From positions 8,804,001 through 8,868,000 of the forward strand of contig NC_016472.1 of assembly GCF_000226095.1 (NCBI RefSeq): DNA of 64,000 nucleotides, written 5' to 3'. The translations under genes and the position numbers were made by a program. A model generated the notes under the pieces. The model worked only from the letters and a program-made list of their open reading frames with translations. It had not been told where the DNA came from and did not search any database. The DNA comes from Thermothelomyces thermophilus ATCC 42464 (Eukaryota > Ascomycota > Sordariomycetes > Sordariales > Chaetomiaceae). Positions 54,401 through 64,000 of the stretch are shown here, one piece after another; position 1 is the stretch's first letter; each line of letters starts with the position of its first letter.

Positions 54401-55799
54401 GGTCAGTGTCTCTGTTTCGGCTGCCTTGCGAGGCGTCGTTGAGCAACCAAGAGCCCAAGCCAGGCGCTCACATGTGACAATGGGTTGAGCGACGTCGAGC
54501 CGATGCGGCCGGTGTCTCGGAGCCGTGCATCGCTTTTTGGGGATGGAGCGGCGGAGTGGGTTAGTAAACCAAGGTCGCCGAGGAGTTTAGTTGCGGAGCC
54601 TTTTGTGTGTGGTGTGTGGTCCATCCACTGCAACTCGGTAACAATCAGGAAACTACTGGTTGCAGCCCCCAATCGGCACCCCACGCCAATTCACGCAGAA
54701 GGAACGACGCCACTGTCGGGCTGCCGTATGTAGTTACATACACATGCCCGATAAGCACACAGATAAGGCAGCTTGCGACTGCCCGGGTTCGACAACGGCG
54801 AGGGCCCCGGGCAGGTGCATGTAGCGGTAGTACTCCGGAGAGATACCACAATCATCGAATGCAGCTACCAGATTTTACCTGATGTCTTGTAACGTTCAAG
54901 AGAGAAATGAGATTGGCGATGCATGTATTGAGTGTACTACACGCGTAAGTTAGGTTATCGGTTGTAAGGTGCTTTTAAACATGAGATTACCTTCCTGCCT
55001 GACATGTATACGTACTCGAGATAAGGGACCTTATCAACGATAAGTTACCTGCAACCACCAGGAACTTCCTTACTGCGTACCTAGACATTCATTTTCCACT
55101 GTGGAACCTACGAATCTCTCTCAGCTACAACAAATATATGTATACAGATTACTGTATTCAAGGCACAACAAACCTTACCAACCTTACCTATTTGCGCTAA
55201 TCAGTGAAGTACGTCCATTTACCGCGTAAACACATCGAATAACGAAGCCACTTGCCATTTTGCAACGGTTTAGGCGACAGATCGCACGATCACAGCATGC
55301 AGAGAGCGGCTGCAGATGTACTTTGGCCTGTTGAGCCTCCATTCCGTCAAGAATACGGACGCGACACGGTCTCTCTTCCACAGCCCCGAAGCGGCCTGCT
55401 GATCGATTGCCAAAAACGGTGAATACAGCTGAAACCCCTTAATCCGGAGGTAACTAGTTATTCGTGACACCCATATGCCAAGCCATAAAGTACGCCTATG
55501 AGACACTCCCTTGACCGTTTGCCTTGAAGCAGGGTGAGGTGGAAAAAAAAAAGGACAATGTAGGTGCATGTAGTGTAAGTGTGATAGCGGGGAAGGGTAT
55601 ATCGTAATGTAGTTAGGAGAGACCCGAAAATGACCCAAGAAAAAGCCACACCTACAAGCAATCACAAGACCCCATCCGCTGCCGCTTCACCGACCTGCGG
55701 GGACCCCGCCGCCTGTGTCAACGCCGGTAAACAAACGAATATGTGATGGCCGATGACGTTCCTGATGCGATCCGAGCCAATTGTCCTCCGTCCAAATCT

Positions 55800-55800
<1 letters not shown>

Positions 55801-55831
<31 letters not shown>
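55801..55831. repeat. A31 homopolymer
   Basis: Uninterrupted run of 31 A bases in intergenic DNA. Confidence 0.95.
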
Positions 55832-55833
<2 letters not shown>

Positions 55834-56255
55834 CAGGTCGAGGGTCAATCGCGGCCCGACTACGAAGTCCTTGAGACAAAGAAAAAAAGCATTACTGTCC
55901 CCATCGACCGTATCGCCAAGGAGAAAAGCGGAAGAAGAAAAAAAATGTCGTGTAGCACTGCGTGCATCTCCTGAGAACCCGCTCGGCGGAGCAACGCCGG
56001 TCTATCCCAATAAAAATCATGACCCTGAACAAAATAGCCGTTCGTAATATCTTCCTGATGCGAAATACCGTTGGCGAAACCACCCATCTAGACTCGGACG
56101 GCGCGGAATGCCCTACACCGAGGGCACCTGTCCATGCCGGCGGTTCTTCGGGTGGAAAGAAAAAAGGAAAGCGGAAAAAAAAGAAGAGGGAACAAGAAAA
56201 AGAGAACGAGAGGGGGCTCGTAAAACAAGAGAGGAACATTCGCGCAGGGAATGCC

Positions 56256-58267
56256 TCACTCCCGCTCCGCTTGTCTGTTGTTCGTCCTTGCGGCGCCATC
56301 CCAGGTACCGCGGGATTCCGGGGCTGCTTCGATGTCGTCCTTCTCGTCCATCCGCCCTCGAGGTTCCGTGATCTTCAGGCCGACGAAAGCACCGCCAATG
56401 GTGACCAGGCCGGTCACCCACCAAGCCAGCCCCGAGTACCCGCTCTCCCACCCTATCGTGTACAGCAGGCCCGAGATGATGGGTCCGAGGGCGCGGCAAA
56501 GGCTGGCCGTCGAGGCGGCCGCTCCGTTGATCGTGCCGAGCGTCAGCGTGGTCGGCGCCGAATTCGTGATGAGGATGGCGTTGCTCGGGTAGGCCAAGGT
56601 CGAGAAGGTGCACTTCCAGATGACGATCATGTAGATACTGGCCATCCGGATGCTGTGGGGAAGAAGCACAATGTAAGGAGTGAAGAAGTACAGGAGCGGG
56701 TACAGGATGGACATCAGCCTGAATAGTCGGAGCGGGCCCAGCTTTTTGGTGATCAAGGGGAAGAGAAAATGCGTAGACGCCATCGAGTAGATGCCTTGAA
56801 CCGAGAGAATGAAGCCGATCGTCTGAGTGTCCAAGCCGAATCCATCAACGAACTTGAAGGGCAGGGTGATCGGCATCTTATGGTCAGGGGGGTTCGTGCT
56901 GAGGAAGACTGGAAGCAACGAATCGAACACCATGGTATGGCTTGCGTGTGTCAGCCAACTCTGGGATGTTGCTCCAACAAAATGATCATCCCCCCAGGGT
57001 GAACTTACAATGCGAGGATACCATACGAAGCGATGATGGTAACCACCGGCTTCGTGAAGATCCGTGCTGCGGGCTTGCTTTCTTGCTGAGACAGCTGGCT
57101 GCTAGTGCGTGCGTCCTGTTGTACGAGACCAGAGGGACCGGATACCGATGACGGGCCTGCCAAGTCCTCGCTGGTGAGATATCCGGGCAAGGATTCCTCT
57201 GCGTCAAACAGCAGAGGTTGCTCCTCCTCGGAACCCTTGGCTGGCGAGCGTCCCTTGTCCCTGGCGCCCCAACTCGGCAGCAAGGAGAGCAGGTAGTTTC
57301 CCAGCTCCACGCCGCGATCGCGACGCTTCTTCTTCTCCGCGTGAGTCTCTTCCAAGAAGAGCAGGCCGATAATGACCCCCAGAGACACACAGGTAGCGCT
57401 GAAAAGGTTCGGTAGTAGGTACGGAAAGCGATCCCAGATGCTTCCTGGCGCGAACACTGACGGTAGGCTCTCGACTGGTTTTGCGAGTGCACCTCCAATC
57501 ATGGGGCCCACAATCGACCTGGCCATGTCGTTAGCCCTCTTCCTCACGGGTCGTCGTGGGTGTAGGTGCTGAGCGGCCGACTTACCCCACACACCAGACC
57601 AAGGGCATGACCGCGTACGCCCGGGCTAGCAAACCAATGTCAGTTCCTCGTCTGTCCGGCATCCTCCTCGTGTGGTCATGTCTTTTTTTTTTGGGGGGGG
57701 GGGGGGTGAAGGGGAGGGGAGGGGGTAACCCACGTTGGTGCTCCTTGACCGTGACCAGTTCACCAACGGTCGTCTGCAACACTCCGATATTCCTTGTGCT
57801 GTCAGCCCGAAAGCCTTCGGGGACCCTAAGGATCCTGCTGTTACGCTTACCCGTTCAAGAACCCTCCTAGTGCGCGGGCAAACAGGGCGACGGGGAGGCT
57901 TGGTGCGAAGCCAAAGATGAGCACGCTCAGGCCCGTTCCGGCCATCCCCATCAGGAGCACGGGTTTCCTGCCGACCTTGTCGCTAAGTCTTCCCCAGAAG
58001 ACGCTCGTTGAGAATTCGGCAAAGGTGAACGCCGAAGTCACCATGCCGGCATAGAATGAAATTTGGCTTTCGTCTTCCGTCAGGCGGAAGTCTTTGACCA
58101 TGTGGTAGATGTAGGGGAAGATGGACATGAACGCAATGGGTTCGCATATCCGGCAAAGAGCTATATCCCCGGTTAGAACCTACGAGCAAAACCGCCGAGT
58201 GGTTGTCGAGCTTACCGAGAATGAGCAACTGCCTCCCGGGATACGGGGGAAGCTCGGTAGCCGCCAT
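56256..58267 (-). CDS. Major facilitator superfamily transporter, ZIFL-like
   Basis: Predicted 12-helix proton-coupled transporter. Six exons (58216-58267, 57851-58160, 57734-57792, 57586-57625, 57009-57518, 56256-56940) give 551 residues, all junctions GT-AG and in phase. The start reads MAATELPPYPGRQLLILALC and continues RICEPIAFMSIFPYIYHMVK. Motif A of the family is present (FWGRLSDKVGRKPVLLMG), followed by GFLNGNIGVLQTTVGELVTV, KEHQPRAYAVMPLVWCVGSI and VGPMIGGALAKP. A long cytosolic loop between helices 6 and 7 (EKKKRRDRGVELGNYLLSLL onward) is Ser/Glu-rich. The second half includes YGILAFHTMVFDSLLPVFLS and TINGAAASTASLCRALGPII. This order matches fungal relatives of plant zinc-induced facilitator-like carriers. 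Substrate is unknown; metal-chelate, drug or auxin-type substrates are known in the family. Confidence 0.93.
57692..57707 (+). repeat. G-run inside MFS intron
   Basis: A T run followed by a G run (A and C on the coding strand) lies in the third intron of the transporter gene. Confidence 0.85.
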
Positions 58268-61200
58268 GGCACGATTCCTTCGCGTTCTCATTGTTGTGAT
58301 GTCGACTTCGATCCGAACCTCGGGCACTCTAGTTGTAACAATTGGCTCAAGGTATGACTGCTCACGTCGAGGGCAAGTCCGTGTGCACCCGCAAGTCGGG
58401 GGGAAGCAAGACCAGAAGGAGGGGGGGGGGGTCTAAACAAATAAGAATTCGACGATGGTTGCGTCCCGTTTAGGAAACCGGCCACCACTTACTGTGTGAT
58501 GGTATTCTTAGCTGATGGATTGTTGTCTCGGTGATAGAAAAGCAAGCCCAAATGTAAGAGCGCTCAAACCCAAGGAAAAAAGATATTTGGCCCGAGAGGA
58601 GATCAAAGAGCCGGGAGTGGATGTAAGTATATAATTCCATAAGGAAAAAAAGGGGACTCTCCGCGATCCACCGCAGACCAGCTCGCATGAGACGGATCCC
58701 ATGGGAGCTCGTCAAGGGTGTGCGGCGAGAGCTGAGAGCAGAGGTCACCGGATCATCCATCTGACAGTGTGGGGACCCTTGCGTGGGCGGAAAACCAGGA
58801 ATGAAATTATCTGGAAGGAAACAATGAAACAGCGGTGACAAGCACCCGCTCTCTGGCTTCCGGGGAAGAGAGAGACGATCCTGGGGGCAGCGCTACTCCG
58901 CAGGAGGGTAAGCTCAGGTAGGACATACCAAAAGGTACGAGGTGAGCGTAACGGATAGCGTCAAGCTGCCAACCTGATCCCTGGTCCATGGCAGGGGGGG
59001 TTCAGGACTTGGCGTCCTCCGGTGGGCATGGCTGAACACCCCCCCGTTTGTCCCCATGTCGTTACCACGCATGCTTTGCACCTTGCAGGGATGTGCCGAC
59101 GGGCCCATGGGCTCGTCACCGTTTCGCTGGGACGCGGGATCCCTTGATGACGGAAGTCCCTCCACCGCGCAGCATTGCACGCCTCCTTGCCCCACGACTC
59201 TGGCGGTCGGCCGGTTGTCCACTGATCGGGTAGCCAGTGTATGGAGCATGCACATTTCGCACCGGATGTACGAAGTATATACTTCCAGACGTGCAACACG
59301 AACCTACACTAGGAGTGTAAACTCCAGCGCCGTCCTTACGGGGACTTTTTCTTTCCTTTTCTTTCTTTCTTTTTTTGTTCGTGTGTATGTATGTGTCTGC
59401 GTGTGAGCATGTCTCGTTGTGTGACGCCAGCGGGGTCGTAAGTTGGGTAGCCGGAGCTGACCGAATGTTGCCCTCGTCGTGAAGAGGAGTTTACGTTCGT
59501 ATGTATGTACATACATACTTACATAGGTAGGTAGATACAGAGTACAGACAATGTGTACGGTTAGCTGCGCCGCAGCATCATGTTAAACCACTGGTGGGCA
59601 CCTGCGGGGAAGGCTCGGTGCAGGCCGGGGGCTTTGCCGGTATCACGGCACGTTTCTCTCGAGTGGTCTGAGACGACGGCATGTCGTGAGAGGGCCGTCG
59701 CGCGACAGCAGGCAACAAACCACCAGCGTGACAAGACCTTTCGCTTCTGATTTCGAACCGCCGATGCGTCGGGTCGGGAGTGATCAATGGGAGTGACGGC
59801 GGCTTCCTCGCGGTTCCATTTGTCGGAGCGAGGCTGGCGGACAATTCGCTCGCAGTCTGGGCGGGCGCCTTGTCGTGGAGGGCCAGTCATTGAAACTACC
59901 AACCAACGGCCGGTCGCAACCCGCGGTCACACGTGAACCTTGCTCCCCACTTATGAGGCTGTCACTGCTCGCGTCAACAACTCCCTTGGGAGACGCCGAG
60001 GCAGCCGAGTGCTGCAAACCTGCTTACTTGTGGAATGAAACGTGCCCGGTTGCTTTCAGGCATCAGAAAGTGAGGCGGCGTTGTTGTTTCTCGATGTGGA
60101 ACTTAGCGGCCACCCCAGTGGGATTTCGCCCAACAATACGAAGAAGTGAGGTAACGAGCGAGACAAGACCGAGACGGCACGGCTGTACGAATACCGGGTA
60201 CACTAAGCCACTGCAAGCTGCAATCGTTCTGACTCGTCCCTTGGCGGCAATAGTTGAAGAAGTGATATCCTGTGCAGTGTGTAGGTCCTACGGAACAGAG
60301 TGGCCGTGCACCGACATACCGCACGGGGGGAGGGGGGGAGGCTCAAGTTTGGTCGCCTCTCGCGCCTCCGACAATGGTCCGCGGATATAACTGGCCTTGT
60401 AAACTCATGGAATTGCCAGTTGCGGTGGGTTGGGCGAGGCGCGGTTGCCGGAGAGTGCTGCGCTGATTGGGCAGCCTTAGGTTTGAGAAGCGGTGAATCG
60501 GTCCTTGACAATGTCGGAACCCGGAGAATTGCGGGACGACAGTAGTCGCCCAATGTGGAGACGGCAATCATGCCTGAGGGCGACCAGGCTCGACAAGCAC
60601 CTCCATTTCTACCTCTGTGTTAGATTGGCGAGTGGAGCGTAGCTTATTTGGCAGGTGTGTAGAAAGACCACACCTGGCGCAAAATTCAACGCACTTTGAA
60701 GCGCTGGCGGAGTAAATCCGGTTGTCATTCTTCCCCATCCCAACATACTTGCACTTTTTTTGCCGCACCCTCGGCCGGAATGGGTCGTGCCTAACGGTGG
60801 GCTGATGGCCCAAACTGCGGAAAGAGCACTCTGACAGGGTCAGTGGAATCTGTACCCATTCTCCAAAGGTAAGGAGGGTAAAGGTAAGGTAGTAGGAACT
60901 TTAGATAACACACCGCGTAAGGCCAGGCACCTGTACGTACCTACCTACACTGCAAACCTAACGAATTGACATACGAGGAGGCAATCGGAAGGCGCGGTCG
61001 TCGGGCTCTTTCTTTTAGATCTGTCCCGGCCGGGCGAAGCGCAACTTCAAGCGGGTGACTGGCTGTTGCAGTCAAAGCAATGCAATTGCGCTACGACTTG
61101 GGAAGTGTATATACAATAGCCGGGTAAGGATGTGACGCGCACGCGTGCCAAGCTGGTTTGCGAGAAAAGAGTACTGTTGGTCTACTAAGCATCGGGATGA

Positions 61201-62296
61201 AAAGTTCGCATCCGAGATCTACTTGGAAAACTGGGCATGGTGCGTGATCAAAACCTTTGCTTCTTTGCCGCTGAGGCCAAGGCAAATTCAGGCGCTCGAG
61301 CCCGTAAGCCGATGTCAGTATTGGATCGCGGACGCCACCTCTATCTTAGCGTAACGTGAGGTACCAACAGGTAGGCGCTGCGCAGATCACGTAGTAATAT
61401 CAAGTGAAACACCTCTAAAGTATCTTATCGTTTCCGAGCATTTCAGCGCACCAAGTGCCCAAGACCTAGATCTGGACGCTCTGGCCTGAAAGTCGAGTGG
61501 TAGAACTAGGTTGGGAGGTTAATCTACCACAAAGAAAAAGAGGGAGGTATGTACAGTACAAAATGGTATACCTAACACAACAACGACAGCCGGAACCGCT
61601 TTCTATGCAATCATCGGCGGCTCTCGTCCCATGTCGTGAGATATGGCTTGTCTCGGAGCGATGGAGGATAAAGGTATATATATGTATTTGCTTTACCTGT
61701 TGGTATACGAGTCTACTAACTACATAAGGTACCTACATATAACAGGAAACCCTGCCAACCTCGGGGACTTCGGTCGAGACAAACGAAAACGGACGGGAAG
61801 TGGTAGCCAGCCAAAGGCGCTTGTGGAGTGCTCCGGGTGGTCAGACTATTGGAGCAGTCGAGCAATCGCGGAGCTCGGAAGCGCCAGCCGAGTTCCGTCG
61901 TCCTTGTGCCCCAAACTTCGTCAGGGATGCTTGCTTACGTGTTATCCAATAGAGAGTACACGGCGCACGGAAACTGATTGTCTTATAGTAGGATAGGTCC
62001 CGGGTTGCCGGGAGTACCATGTAACTGTAGGTAACTTTGGTGACGGATGACAAAAGTTTGGCAATGGTCAGCGGGATATTGGTCGATGTATATAGGTATG
62101 TACGTACATGCATTCATTAATAGGGCCTCTCGCTTTTACACACCTACATGCAGCGCACGACGCCAGATAGGCCATCTGCAGCAACCCGCGCGGGAATCGC
62201 GGATTGGCACAGGGCTCACAGTGCCGGCTTCAATTGACGTGCATACGCAGTATCGAGAATGCGACGTAGCCATTAATTTATTTGACTTCTGCGAAT

Positions 62297-62580
62297 AACT
62301 AGTGGATTTTCAGAGCACGTGCCCGGTTTCGATCTATCCAACCGGGGAGGCAGCCGCTTCTTCTTAAGGCCCCATCGGCAGTCAGGGAGAGAGCCTGCAC
62401 TCCACCTGAGGAGAAATTGCGCGATCACCCCATCTCCGTTGGAGCCCAGGGCAAGGGAACACCAACCGGAATCGGTACCACTTCGATGGGGAACCATGTG
62501 GCGGACCCGCTCAGGCCAGAATGGGTGACCCCCCGCGCCTGGCCTGAGATTGAATTTTGTGCGCAACCCACTCAACTAGT
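62297..62580. mobile_element. Weak candidate short insertion flanked by AACTAGT direct repeats
   Basis: AACTAGT occurs at 62297-62303 and 62574-62580, as a target-site duplication would. The interior of about 270 bp is richer in GC than its flanks and contains sequences loosely like Pol III boxes (GGTTTCGATC on plus, ATTCAATCTC on minus), but their spacing does not fit a tRNA-derived SINE. CTAGT is common nearby, so chance is likely. Confidence 0.2.
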
Positions 62581-62705
62581 ACTATGTTAGTACACTACAG
62601 TACCTTACGCATCGTACTCCGTATGGACTGGAAGTTGAGGCGCGCAGATAATTGTGTGGTGCACCGCAACCGAAGCTCCTAATAACATGATGTTTATGTC
62701 TGATT

Positions 62706-62719
62706 GTACTGTACAGTAC
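62706..62719. repeat. 14-bp perfect palindrome GTACTGTACAGTAC, copy 2
   Basis: Identical to 299-312. Shorter GTACTGTAC or GTACAGTAC stretches lie at many other intergenic places, for example near 7003, 36015, 38773 and 61548. Confidence 0.7.
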
Positions 62720-63750
62720 ACAGACGCACATGTTCCGTGCGCTAAACGCGCTGAAAGTTTGGGAGCACGATCCAGCCTGTACTGCACCTTGGAGCAAAAA
62801 AAAAAAAAAAAGGCAAACGGGTATTTTGAGACCCGTACCTCGTCGAGGGCTCTCTGAACGGTTGGGTGATACCTTGCCCCGTTGCAGTACTATACTAGTA
62901 TTAATACACTACTCGCAGTACACTACGTAGTGTACCAAGCATTTCACGGGTTACCTACACTATGGTGTGGAATGAACCCCTGCCCGCCAGTTTGCTTCCA
63001 GAAAATGAAATTTCCCTATGTGGTAGCCCAACCAGATTGCCGGGCCGGGGGTCAACATGGTCGATCTCCGACCACGCCTGTAAGCTTGCACCAATCAACA
63101 ACCGGTGCAAGGTTTCAGCGAGGTTCTTGATGTGCCCTGTTCCTGGCCACTGCCGGCAGGGAAGAAACACGAATACAGTGCGCATTGTCCGATCTTCGGA
63201 TCAGATCCTGCACTGCTCCTGGGGCTCGCAGGGAACTGACGGCAATCGCTGCACAGGCTTTTTGCTCAAGAGACTGTCGCGGCTTGCAGGGTGGGCTCAT
63301 CAGAAAACTCTGAGCAGAGGAGCGGTCTATACTCGAGCGGACCTGCGGCAGACCCGAACATCTAACTAGTGTACATACATACATACTGCGTACTTGGTTT
63401 CCGAGCTGATTGGTCACCTCCTCCGCCTTGCTTCGGGCGCGCAGAGAGGAGGAATCATGTGCTTCGGTTTTGAGATCCGGCGATGACGTGTTTCAGATTG
63501 AATGAGGGTAGACGGAGACCTGACACCCTCTTCCAAATCTATTTTCCTTGTATGTTACGTATCTCGTGCCCGACGGATGCAAGGAGGGACTTTGCAGCCC
63601 TGTCATACCACAAAGCCGTGACAGCCGTCGCAGTGCGGTTCCGCATCTCGCTAATCGAAAAAACACCAGGTGCTCACCAAGGTATGTAAGTACTAATAAT
63701 CAATAATCAAACAGCGTACGAGGCGCAAGCCGAGATGGTACAATATGTAT

Positions 63751-63761
63751 GTAATCCGTAC
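63751..63761 (+). repeat. Dispersed 11-mer GTAATCCGTAC, intergenic copy
   Basis: Exact copy near the end of the window, preceded by ATATGTAT. Confidence 0.75.
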
Positions 63762-64000
63762 ACGCACAAAGTACCCGAATTAGCGGAGTGCTATTGTGGC
63801 GGCTGAGCCCGAATCCAGCCTTTCTGAAGCCAGAGCTGAGATTGACCCCAGCGCGCCCGGGTCGAAGCCGGGCCAAGGATGGACGAGTGCCACTCCGATG
63901 ATTGCTCTCGCCAGGAGCCAGTCTGTTTGGTGCTGCTACGTACACAGTAGTGTGTGTATGCAGCCAGCTCACCTACCTGGCGGCAGCTAACCCAGAATCG

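Larger units (their letters stand above)
53889..56255. other. Intergenic, upstream of the Zn2Cys6 gene and downstream of the MFS gene
   Basis: The upstream side of the regulator gene carries a compound minisatellite at 54277-54400. An A31 run lies at 55801-55831. Short open frames in the segment are low-complexity or mutually overlapping and unsupported. Confidence 0.6.
58268..64000. other. Gene-free terminal segment of 5.7 kb
   Basis: No convincing gene was found on either strand up to the window edge. The segment holds TATGTACATACATAC repeats at 59498-59530, an A16 run near 62797, a 14-bp palindrome at 62706-62719, GTAATCCGTAC at 63751-63761 and a 270-bp stretch bounded by AACTAGT repeats (62297-62580). 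Several frames of 60-170 codons between 59875 and 63420 overlap on both strands and match no family. A gene continuing beyond 64000 cannot be excluded. Confidence 0.55.

Noticed and set aside
62955-63417. Frames on both strands that look moderately protein-like
   Set aside because: No recognised family, overlapping on opposite strands, no splice partners found.

Overview
The window is nuclear DNA of a filamentous ascomycete, most likely a sordariomycete and perhaps Sordariales/Chaetomiaceae. The evidence is short GT-AG introns (about 40-200 nt), GC-rich coding sequence with C/G-ending codons, pyrimidine-rich leaders, long low-complexity tails, and families typical of Pezizomycotina (FlbA-type RGS, Zn2Cys6 regulator, DUF7053, SigF-like NTF2-like protein, ORC4 carrying a PHD finger). 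The genus is an inference. I saw no tRNA or rRNA gene, CRISPR array, operon or intact mobile element. I rebuilt gene models by splicing reading frames at GT-AG sites and checking phase and family fit; none was tested against transcripts.

Layout: 2.0-5.9 kb, CSC1/OSCA-type stretch-gated channel (+). 7.2-8.3 kb, SigF-like NTF2-like membrane protein (-). 9.7-10.6 kb, single-pass Arg/Ser-rich membrane protein (-). 11.8-14.8 kb, hamartin/TSC1 (-), divergent from a DJ-1/PfpI protein (15.6-16.6, +). 17.1-17.8, mitoribosomal uL23m (+), convergent with an MT-A70/METTL4-like methyltransferase (18.0-19.3, -), which is divergent from a LEU5-type mitochondrial CoA carrier (19.9-21.1, +). 21.7-22.9, hotdog thioesterase (+). 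23.4-26.2, ORC4 with PHD finger and AT-hook (+). 26.9-28.8, DUF7053 protein with a huge disordered tail (+). 30.4-32.7, FlbA/RGS-1 regulator (-). 32.7-41.1 is an 8.4 kb gene-free island. 41.1-42.0, Pro/Arg-repeat tail-anchored protein (+). 42.5-43.9, CDC73 of the Paf1 complex (-). 45.1-46.9, bystin/ENP1 (-), divergent from HGH1 (47.3-48.6, +). 50.5-53.9, Zn2Cys6 transcription factor (-). 56.3-58.3, ZIFL-type MFS transporter (-). 58.3-64.0 kb is gene-free.

Most genes are unrelated housekeeping functions: replication origin recognition, Pol II elongation, ribosome assembly and translation (ENP1, HGH1, uL23m), TORC1 and G-protein signalling, mitochondrial CoA supply and ion transport. The clearest functional pairing is the divergent ENP1/HGH1 promoter, which joins 40S assembly to eEF2 folding.

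The most unusual signal is outside genes. Families of short exact motifs (GTAATCCGTAC, TACTCCGTAC, GTACTGTACAGTAC and TAGTG-pentamer runs) recur on both strands, and every copy I located is intergenic. They are densest in the gene-free island at 33-41 kb. Other notable points are the ORC4-PHD fusion, tiny first coding exons (13, 14 and 21 nt), a 27-nt internal exon in ENP1, and a two-codon upstream ORF two bases before the start of the Pro/Arg-repeat gene.
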